A stretch of DNA of 9,738 bases from the NCBI GenBank assembly GCA_023398855.1, contig JAEWRS010000251.1, positions 1 through 9,738 of the forward strand, read 5' to 3'. A model generated the notes under the pieces. That model saw only the letters and a program-made list of their open reading frames with translations. It was not told where the DNA came from and made no database searches. This document shows, one piece after another, positions 1 to 5,437 of this stretch. The translations under genes were made by a program, and so were the position numbers. Source of the DNA: Bacillota bacterium. Lineage in GTDB: Bacteria > Bacillota > Clostridia > Lachnospirales > Lachnospiraceae. Position 1 is the first letter of the stretch. Each line of letters opens with the position of its first letter.

Positions 1-1055
1 GCCCAGCCTTCCGGTCCCTGGATGCTGCCAAGCTGAATGCCGGTAATGGAATCATAAAGCTTCTGGGTCAGTTCTCCAATCCTGCCTGCTCCCACTGACA
101 TCCTTTCTTCTTCAAACCGCAGTTCCCCGACAGGGGAAATAACGGCTGCTGTTCCAGTACCAAAGCATTCTTCCATGGCTCCTGATCTTGCTGCAGCAAC
201 CACATCATCAACTGATATCTTCCGCTCTTCAACCGGAATTCCCCATTGTCTGCACAAAGTAATGACGGAATCCCGTGTAACTCCGGGGAGAATGCTTCCG
301 TTTAATTCCGGTGTAATAACCACACCATTAATCTTAAAGAAAATATTCATGGCTCCCACTTCTTCAATGAATTTCCTGTAAACGCCGTCAAGCCATAAAA
401 CCTGGGAATATCCTTCGTCATGGGCTTTCACCTGGGAAGCCAGGGAAGCAACATAATTTCCTCCTGTCTTTGCTTCGCCGATGCCGCCCTTTACTGCTCT
501 TACATATTCATCTTCAATCCAGATTTTAACCGGATCAAGGCCGCTGGCATAATAGGCTCCAACCGGTGATAAAATGATCATGAATTTGTAGGTATGGGAT
601 GGCCTGACTCCCAGGAAGGGATCAGTGGCGATCACAAACGGTCTGATATAAAGAGAGGTTCCGGGCTTTGTGGGAATCCAGTCCTGATCCACCCTTACAA
701 TTGACTTTAATCCCTCCAAAAATAAATCTTCCGGGATTTCCGGGATGCAAAGCCTGCGGTTACTTTTGTTTGCGCGCTCAATATTCTTATCCGGGCGGAA
801 TAATAAAATCCTGCCATCCTCTGCCTTGTATGCCTTTAAGCCCTCAAACATCTCCTGTCCATAATGGAATACCATTGCGGAAGGGTCCAGCTCCAGCTTA
901 TGATAAGGTACAATCCTTGGATCATACCAGCCCTTTCCCTCTTCATAATCCACCTCAAACATATGGTCCGTAAATATGGTTCCAAATGACAACGGGTTAT
1001 CATTGCCTGGCTTTTCTTTTGGGCAAGTTGTTTTTTCAATTCTGATTGTTTGCAT
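1..1055 (-). CDS. ilvE: Branched-chain amino acid aminotransferase, 3' end cut by window edge
   Basis: This is a PLP-dependent cytosolic enzyme that interconverts leucine, isoleucine and valine with their 2-oxo acids, using 2-oxoglutarate/glutamate. My translation from the ATG at 1055 begins MQTIRIEKT and gives 351 codons without a stop. Fold-type IV features are visible: FHYGQEMFEGLKAY (about residues 63-76), LYIRPF (about 135-140), and the PLP-lysine motif EAKTGGNYVASL with the Schiff-base lysine at residue 196. The last residues in view, GIQLGSIQGPEGW, match the usual C-terminal end of the roughly 355-residue BCAT family, so only a handful of codons should be missing. The start is supported by an AGGAAAGGAAG ribosome binding site just upstream. 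The gene has its own strong promoter and a long leader, so it is probably transcribed separately from the amidase upstream. Family assignment is firm; the physiological direction (synthesis or degradation) cannot be read from the sequence. Confidence 0.95.
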   Translation of the reverse strand, partial: MQTIRIEKTTCPKEKPGNDNPLSFGTIFTDHMFEVDYEEGKGWYDPRIVPYHKLELDPSAMVFHYGQEMFEGLKAYKAEDGRILLFRPDKNIERANKSNRRLCIPEIPEDLFLEGLKSIVRVDQDWIPTKPGTSLYIRPFVIATDPFLGVRPSHTYKFMIILSPVGAYYASGLDPVKIWIEDEYVRAVKGGIGEAKTGGNYVASLASQVKAHDEGYSQVLWLDGVYRKFIEEVGAMNIFFKINGVVITPELNGSILPGVTRDSVITLCRQWGIPVEERKISVDDVVAAARSGAMEECFGTGTAAVISPVGELRFEEERMSVGAGRIGELTQKLYDSITGIQLGSIQGPEGW

Positions 1056-1192
1056 GTGATACTCTTCCTTTCCTCTTAAGGTGCCCACTCTGTCTGGTAG
1101 AGCCCTCGCCTCAGCGCCCCGCACTACGGGGTATAAAGGGATACCCGGCGGGTGTTTCCCATACCGGCATATCTGTCAGTTTTTGTAATTTA
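1056..1192 (-). promoter_or_regulatory. Long foldable 5' leader of ilvE, class unknown
   Basis: About 137 nt separate the predicted transcription start (near 1192) from the ilvE ATG. The leader transcript is GC-rich in its middle and can form several hairpins. A nested arm pairs 1161-1165 with 1130-1134 and 1158-1160 with 1138-1140, around an ACCC-GCC-GGGT hairpin (1153-1143). A CCCCG-loop-CGGGG hairpin lies at 1131-1117. A CTCT-loop-AGAG hairpin lies at 1102-1088. An alternative GTAG/CTAC pairing (1127-1124 with 1100-1097) excludes the CCCCG hairpin. There is no U-tract after any hairpin, so classical transcription termination is not evident. I find no T-box AGGGTGGNACCGCG motif and no conserved core of a riboswitch I know. 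It could be a cis-regulatory RNA or a dispersed repeat inserted in the leader. Confidence 0.45.
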
Positions 1193-1198
1193 TTTATC

Positions 1199-1227
1199 AT
1201 TATCTTCCAAAAAAACTGGGATGTCAA
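1199..1227 (-). promoter_or_regulatory. SigA-type promoter for ilvE
   Basis: On the minus strand a perfect -35 TTGACA (1227-1222) is followed after exactly 17 nt by GATAAT (1204-1199), five of six matches to the -10 consensus. It begins 16 nt after the stop codon of the upstream amidase gene. This makes ilvE independently expressed and places the transcription start near 1192. Confidence 0.85.
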
Positions 1228-1243
1228 GAATTTTAAGCCCCTT

Positions 1244-2155
1244 TTACTCTACCGAAATGGAATCAAAACCATAACCTTGAGTTATATGACGGGGAATTTC
1301 CATTCGCACCGTCTTCATGGGATTTACTGTCTGGCAAATAACTAAGTCTCCTGTCATGGTAAGGAGCATCCCCGCCTCTTCATGATTCATCCCCACTTTC
1401 TCTTTCAGGAAGCCGTACATCTGCCTGGCAGCCCTGCGCCAGGCTTCCTCCACCTGCTCCCGGGAAGCAATGGTAATAAGCTTATCCTCTGTCTCAAGCA
1501 TGGGATAGGGAACGCAGTTTTTATTCCGCACCACATTGATCCTGACAGTGGCCCGTCCTTCTATTTCCAGACCGCAGTCTTCCACTTCCCCATCCCCCAT
1601 AAGAGCATGAAAATCTCCCATGGACAAAAGAGCCCCCTCTACAAATACAGGCAGATACAGAACCGCTCCCTTTTTGATCTGGGTGCAGTCCATATTTCCC
1701 CCATGGTCCATGGGGGTGATGGTAGAAACGCCTTCGCCTGCAGGCGCCACTCCAATGACACCGATCATAGGCTTTACCGGTATTTTAACCTTTTTATTGA
1801 AATAGGCATATCCACCCTTCACTGGCACCCGTTTTAATACCTTTTCAGGAAATTCCTCTTTTTCGCTTCCGCTGCCAGGCCCCAGCATGACAATCCCCAC
1901 AGGACCCATCTCAATGTCCAGAATAACAATTTTAAGCATGTCTCCCGGCATGGCTCCCTCAATATAGAGAGGCCCTGTAGCCGGATTACCAGGCTTCCTC
2001 ACCACATTTTCAAACGTTGCCTCTTCCGGCAGAAACTGGTTTGTAAAACAATCGTAGGTTTCAAATGCTACAGTCTCTCCTGTGCTGATCCTGGCGCAGG
2101 GTGGATTATCCCCTGATAGCACATTTGTAATATAATCCCTGGTTATGATCTTCAT
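1244..2155 (-). CDS. Acetamidase/formamidase family protein
   Basis: The 303-residue protein matches the FmdA/AmdA family, metal-dependent cytosolic amidases that release ammonia from short amides such as formamide or acetamide; many members have no proven substrate. Its length agrees with the roughly 300-residue bacterial members, which are shorter than the classic 400-residue formamidases. Visible family features are GPLYIEGAMPGDML (about residues 61-74), the metal-site motif PMDHGGNMD (148-156) and GDFHALMGDGE (180-190). No signal peptide is seen. The ATG lies inside the end of the MATE exporter gene (ATGA overlap), with an AAGGAG ribosome binding site about 7 nt upstream, so the two are translationally coupled. 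Beside a purine-type hydroxylase locus it could act on a small amide from heterocycle breakdown, but that is inference from context only. Family is sure, substrate unknown. Confidence 0.9.
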   Translation of the reverse strand: MKIITRDYITNVLSGDNPPCARISTGETVAFETYDCFTNQFLPEEATFENVVRKPGNPATGPLYIEGAMPGDMLKIVILDIEMGPVGIVMLGPGSGSEKEEFPEKVLKRVPVKGGYAYFNKKVKIPVKPMIGVIGVAPAGEGVSTITPMDHGGNMDCTQIKKGAVLYLPVFVEGALLSMGDFHALMGDGEVEDCGLEIEGRATVRINVVRNKNCVPYPMLETEDKLITIASREQVEEAWRRAARQMYGFLKEKVGMNHEEAGMLLTMTGDLVICQTVNPMKTVRMEIPRHITQGYGFDSISVE

Positions 2156-3531
2156 ATGCTTCTCCTTTTTATTTTTCTTTTTCCGCTAAGCTCCGGCCAC
2201 ACAGTAGCCAGCATGGTCAAAAAGCAGGCTCCGCCTCCTATGAGATTTGAAACTGGCTCCGCCATAAAGATTCCTTCTGTTCCGTTCCCCATTAGGCCGG
2301 GAAGGAATATGATCAGGGGAATCACAATCACCACCTTGCGGAAGATGGAGAAAAATACAGCCCTCTTTGCTTTACCCAAAGCCACAAACACGGACTGGCC
2401 GGCAAACTGCAGTGACATAAAAAAGAACCCAAAGTAATAAATCCGCATGGCCGGAACACCAGCTCGCAGCAGTTCTTCTTCCTGGTTAAAGATACGGATA
2501 AAAAACTCTGGAAAACCGTGAACCAGCCCCCACATGGCTGTGGTATAGGCTATGGCTGCCACTGAGGTGAAAATAATCCCCTGCTTTACCCGTTTATATT
2601 CTCCTGCTCCATAATTAAAGCCCATGACAGGCTGGGCCCCGTTGGTGACTCCGCTGACCGGCATGGAAATCACCTCCCGTATGGAGTTGATGACAGTCAT
2701 GACTCCTACATACAGATCTCCTCCACACCGCTGCAGTGATGCATTATACATGATCTGCACCAGGCTATTGGTAATGGACATGGTAAAGCCTGACATCCCC
2801 AATGCAATAATGTTTTTTACTCTGTGGCCTTTTAAATGAAAACAGGAGATTTTAAGCTTTAAAATAGTTTTCTTTCCTGTTAAAAACCCAACAGTCCATA
2901 AAGCAGAAAAAAACTGTGACAATATGGTTGCAAGAGCAGCTCCTTTTACTCCCATTCCAAGAACAAATATGAATATGGGATCTAAAATAATATTTACTAC
3001 TGCTCCCAAAAGAACGGTTACCATACCCATAGTACCAAATCCCTGGGAATTGATAAAGCTGTTCATTCCAAGTCCAATCATGACAAAAACATTGCCTAAC
3101 AGATAAATACTGATGTATTGATTCGCGTACGGATAAGTTTGGTCACTGGCTCCGAACAAATAGAGCATAGGTTTTTTAAAGATCATGCCGAGAACAGTTA
3201 ATCCCATACCGAAAACTATTAAAAGAACAAAAGAATTTCCCATGATTGCTTCTGCTTCTTTCTCATTTCCCCGCCCTCTTTCAATGGAGCACAAAGGCGC
3301 CCCTCCCATGCCGAATAAGTTGGCAAAGGCAATGACTATGGAAATAATGGGAAGGCAAAGGCCAAGTCCTGTTAACGCCAAAGTTGCATGTTCCGCAATT
3401 CTTCCTATATATATTCTGTCAACGATGTTATACAGTACATTGATCAGCTGAGCCAATGTCATCGGGACAGCCAGCTTTAATATGTTTTCTATTACACTCC
3501 CTTTTGAAAAGTCATTTTTTGTATCTGCCAT
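2152..3531 (-). CDS. MATE-family efflux transporter
   Basis: The 459-residue integral membrane protein has about twelve hydrophobic segments and the length of the MATE (NorM/MepA/DinF) family, which exports cationic or aromatic compounds in exchange for Na+ or H+. Recognisable sequence includes LAQLINVLYNIVDRIYIGRI (about residues 26-45) in the first membrane segments, DPIFIFVLGMGVKGAALAT around the fifth and sixth, and the family signature GAQPVMGFNYGAGEYKRVK in the second half. The C-terminus KRKIKRRSI is basic and presumably cytoplasmic. The ATG at 3531 is supported by GGGGGAGGAAATAG just upstream. Its stop codon overlaps the start of the amidase gene, forming a two-gene unit divergent from the molybdenum hydroxylase operon. 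The substrate cannot be read from sequence; a purine-related or amide compound would fit the neighbours but is speculation. Confidence 0.93.
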   Translation of the reverse strand: MADTKNDFSKGSVIENILKLAVPMTLAQLINVLYNIVDRIYIGRIAEHATLALTGLGLCLPIISIVIAFANLFGMGGAPLCSIERGRGNEKEAEAIMGNSFVLLIVFGMGLTVLGMIFKKPMLYLFGASDQTYPYANQYISIYLLGNVFVMIGLGMNSFINSQGFGTMGMVTVLLGAVVNIILDPIFIFVLGMGVKGAALATILSQFFSALWTVGFLTGKKTILKLKISCFHLKGHRVKNIIALGMSGFTMSITNSLVQIMYNASLQRCGGDLYVGVMTVINSIREVISMPVSGVTNGAQPVMGFNYGAGEYKRVKQGIIFTSVAAIAYTTAMWGLVHGFPEFFIRIFNQEEELLRAGVPAMRIYYFGFFFMSLQFAGQSVFVALGKAKRAVFFSIFRKVVIVIPLIIFLPGLMGNGTEGIFMAEPVSNLIGGGACFLTMLATVWPELSGKRKIKRRSI

Positions 3532-3556
3532 CTATTTCCTCCCCCTTACCCATTTT

Positions 3557-3585
3557 ATCATAACATCATCTTTCTGATTTTGCAT
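3557..3585 (-). promoter_or_regulatory. Possible promoter of the MATE-amidase unit
   Basis: On the minus strand TATGAT (3562-3557) would make a good -10 element about 25 nt before the MATE start codon. The hexamers 16 to 18 nt upstream (for example TGCAAA) match the -35 consensus poorly. If real, this promoter is weak or activator-dependent. One arm of the 3584-3641 inverted repeat begins exactly where the -35 would lie. Confidence 0.35.
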
Positions 3586-3641
3586 CCGGTTTTTCCCCTT
3601 AGATTTCCAAATCATCAGTGAATACCATTTAGAAACCGGAT
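3584..3641. repeat. Inverted repeat in the divergent intergenic region, possible operator
   Basis: ATCCGGTTT (3584-3592) is exactly mirrored by AAACCGGAT (3633-3641), a perfect 9-bp inverted repeat with a 40-nt spacer. It lies in the 241-bp region between the divergent MATE gene and the ModE-like regulator gene, touching the expected -35 position of the MATE promoter. Arms this far apart fit two half-operators or a looped protein contact better than a terminator, since no T-run follows. The binding protein is unknown; the divergent regulator is an obvious candidate. Confidence 0.45.
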
Positions 3642-3709
3642 TTTGGCACCGATTAATACTATGACGGATCATATTACTGTCAGGCTGTCAAGATTTTATT
3701 TATTAGAAC

Positions 3710-3738
3710 TTGCCCGCCTGCCGGGCCCATGCTATGAT
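3710..3738 (+). promoter_or_regulatory. SigA-type promoter of the regulator gene with a spacer palindrome
   Basis: TTGCCC (3710-3715) and TATGAT (3733-3738) are separated by exactly 17 nt, giving four and five of six consensus matches. The start codon lies 35 nt downstream of the -10, preceded by AGGAGG (3760-3765). The spacer holds GCCCG-CCTGC-CGGGC (3712-3726), a 5-bp inverted repeat overlapping the -35, which would be well placed as a repressor or autoregulation site. Confidence 0.7.
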
Positions 3739-3772
3739 TGAGACAGATTTATTTTAAATAGGAGGACCCTAT

Positions 3773-4702
3773 ATGAAAATCAGCCGGATTGGCGGTATTA
3801 TTGCCGCCGCCAGTAAAAAGGATGCGGAACCATTGCTGCAGATCGGGACAATCCCCATAATAAAACGTATTGTTTTATCGTTTCAGCAGGCAGGTATTTT
3901 CCCCATTGTTGTCGTAACAGGGGTTGAGGAGGATGAAGTGAAATACCAGTTGTCCAGCTATGGCGTGATATTTATCCGCAACGAAAACTGCGAACAGCCG
4001 GAACTGATTGATTCCGTTAAAATAGGCCTGAAATATTTACTGGGTAAATGCGACCGCATTGTATTTACACCGGTAAACGTTCCCATGTTCACACCAACCA
4101 CCTTAAACGGCCTTTTAGCTTCCAGCGGTGATATTGTAACTCCTTCCTGTAACGGCAAGGGGGGCCATCCCATTATTCTTACTGAAACAATTATTCCGGA
4201 GATCATTGGGTATTCTGGAAACGGAGGCCTAAAGGCAGCCATTTCTGCCCTGGCCTGCCGACGCATCTTTCTCCCGGTAGATGATCCGGGAATTTATATC
4301 AGCGTGCGGGATTCCAGGCAATTAGAGGAGTACCTGGCAGAGCATAACCGGGCCCTGCTCCATCCAACGGTACAACTAAACCTGCAAAAGGAATCAGTAT
4401 TTTTTAATACCAGAATCAAACTATTGCTGTATTTAATCCTGGATACCCAATCCGTCCGCAGTGCCTGTAACCGTATGGCATTATCCTATGGCAAGGCCTG
4501 GGATATGTTAAATAAACTGGAAGCTGAAATTGGATACCCTATTGTAGAACGGAGACACGGAGGCAAACGGGGAGGAAACACCACACTGACTTCCCAGGGA
4601 ATTCAGTTCTTAAAATCCTGGCAGAAACTGGAAGACCATATATTTCAGTTTACACAAATGGAATTTACCTCTCTGTTCCGTGACAGCGGATTATTCCGGT
4701 AA
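3773..4702 (+). CDS. Degenerate MobA/MocA-like domain fused to ModE-type winged helix, putative regulator
   Basis: The 309-residue protein has two parts. Residues 1 to about 195 align with the MobA-like nucleotidyltransferase fold of the neighbouring MocA, but the catalytic features are gone. The NTP-binding LAAGxSxRMGxxKPL signature is replaced by IAAASKKDAEPL (residues 10-21), which lacks the signature glycines and Arg and has Glu where the Lys should be. The metal-binding Asp of PGDMP is Asn102 in PVNVP. GGHPI, near the substrate site, is kept. Residues about 207-290 form a winged helix like the ModE/LysR N-terminal domain, with recognition helix SYGKAWDMLNKLEAEIG (238-254) and the wing ERRHGGKRGGNTTLT (259-273), very close to ModE. 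There is no MOP/TOBE molybdate-binding domain. I infer a DNA-binding regulator whose pseudoenzyme domain senses a nucleotide or molybdenum cofactor species, controlling the operon downstream. Start is fixed by AGGAGG 7 nt upstream. Confidence 0.85.
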   Translation: MKISRIGGIIAAASKKDAEPLLQIGTIPIIKRIVLSFQQAGIFPIVVVTGVEEDEVKYQLSSYGVIFIRNENCEQPELIDSVKIGLKYLLGKCDRIVFTPVNVPMFTPTTLNGLLASSGDIVTPSCNGKGGHPIILTETIIPEIIGYSGNGGLKAAISALACRRIFLPVDDPGIYISVRDSRQLEEYLAEHNRALLHPTVQLNLQKESVFFNTRIKLLLYLILDTQSVRSACNRMALSYGKAWDMLNKLEAEIGYPIVERRHGGKRGGNTTLTSQGIQFLKSWQKLEDHIFQFTQMEFTSLFRDSGLFR

Positions 4703-4725
4703 AGCGAGTGCTTCCCAGGAAGAAT

Positions 4726-4754
4726 TTGAAACATTTATAAACCTCTTTTATAAT
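4726..4754 (+). promoter_or_regulatory. SigA-type promoter of the mocA-hydroxylase operon
   Basis: TTGAAA (4726-4731) and a perfect TATAAT (4749-4754) are separated by exactly 17 nt. It lies 23 nt after the regulator's stop codon, with transcription expected to start near 4761, 36 nt before the chosen mocA ATG. TTTATAA occurs twice, 13 bp apart (4734-4740 and 4747-4753), the second copy within the -10, which may form a regulator contact site. Confidence 0.85.
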
Positions 4755-4781
4755 GACATTAGAAATCATAGTGTTGTTATG

Positions 4782-4788
4782 AAAGGGG
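4782..4788 (+). promoter_or_regulatory. Ribosome binding site that decides the mocA start
   Basis: AAAGGGG ends 8 nt before the ATG at 4797. The other in-frame starts are less likely: the GTG at 4680 lies upstream of the promoter and has no purine-rich site, and an ATG at 4779 overlaps this site itself. Confidence 0.65.
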
Positions 4789-4796
4789 TGTTTTTT

Positions 4797-5420
4797 ATGT
4801 TAGGAGCCAGCTCTGCCTGCGGTCTTGTCCTTGCTGCAGGATTATCCAGCCGTATGGGAGATTTTAAGCCTCTGATGCCTTTTAGGGGGAAAACTCTTAT
4901 TGAAAACACCATTGACAGCATGATCGCAGCCGGAGTAAAGCGGATTGTGATCGTCTTAGGCTACCGGGGAAATGAAATTGAATCAATTCTCCGCCTTCAT
5001 TATGGGAGTGAAATCATTTATGCCCGTAATCCTCACTATGATACTACTGATATGCTGACTTCTATTAAATATGGTTTACGCTCCATGCCTCAATGCAAAG
5101 CTTTTTTTCTGCTTCCAGGTGATATGCCGGTTATTAGTAAAAGTACGTTTCTAAAACTTTTAAATGCCCGGCCAGCTGGCCGGCCCTCGGTCCTGTTTCC
5201 AACTCTGGAGGGCTACCGGAAACATCCTCCTCTGATCGATTACGGGTTCCGTGATCTTATCTTACAATTTGAGGGGGAAGGAGGCCTGCGGCAAATATGG
5301 AAGTTGGAGGAGGATTCCATTATTCATGTTCCAGTGGATGATGACGGCGTATGGATGGATCTGGATACCATGGAAGATTATGAAGTCTGCATCAGCCGGT
5401 ATTGTCCGGCCAAAATTTAA
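4797..5420 (+). CDS. mocA: Molybdenum cofactor cytidylyltransferase (MocA-like)
   Basis: The 207-residue cytosolic enzyme belongs to the MobA-like NTP transferase family. Family knowledge says MocA transfers CMP from CTP to molybdopterin-Mo, giving the cytosine dinucleotide cofactor of XDH-family hydroxylases. The nucleotide signature LAAGLSSRMGDFKPL (residues 12-26, Lys24) is intact, as are the metal-binding Asp109 in PGDMP (107-111), KHPP (about 142-145) and DLDTMEDYE (188-196). The CTP rather than GTP preference is inferred from its position in front of hydroxylase genes, since MobA for bis-MGD enzymes would not be expected here. It is the first gene of the operon, with xdhA starting 17 nt after its stop. 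A longer form starting at GTG 4680 would overlap the regulator gene but begins upstream of the predicted transcription start, so I prefer 4797. Confidence 0.88.
   Translation: MLGASSACGLVLAAGLSSRMGDFKPLMPFRGKTLIENTIDSMIAAGVKRIVIVLGYRGNEIESILRLHYGSEIIYARNPHYDTTDMLTSIKYGLRSMPQCKAFFLLPGDMPVISKSTFLKLLNARPAGRPSVLFPTLEGYRKHPPLIDYGFRDLILQFEGEGGLRQIWKLEEDSIIHVPVDDDGVWMDLDTMEDYEVCISRYCPAKI
5168..5183. repeat. Perfect 16-bp palindrome inside mocA
   Basis: CCGGCCAGCTGGCCGG reads identically on both strands. It encodes part of ARPAGRPS in a variable surface segment of MocA. It has no loop or T-run and does not resemble a terminator; it may be chance in GC-rich codons or a protein-binding site. Confidence 0.4.
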
Positions 5421-5437
5421 AAGGAGGTAATGAAACA

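Noticed and set aside
668..1039. Reading frames on both strands over the start of ilvE
   Set aside because: They are shadows of the ilvE frame, whose translation matches BCAT motifs through this whole stretch.
1056..1243. T-box or intrinsic terminator before ilvE
   Set aside because: No T-box consensus and no hairpin followed by a U-tract were found in the transcript direction.
1698..1716. Near-perfect palindrome CCCCCATGG-T-CCATGGGGG inside the amidase gene
   Set aside because: It encodes the conserved metal-site motif PMDHGGN, so the symmetry follows from required codons; no T-run or promoter is nearby.
1382..1837. Plus-strand reading frame of 151 codons
   Set aside because: It lies antisense to the well-supported amidase gene, resembles no family I know and has no ribosome binding site.
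3666..3695. TTGACA on the minus strand (3695-3690) as an upstream MATE promoter
   Set aside because: No -10-like hexamer lies at 16-18 nt; the TATGAT seen is only 12 nt away.
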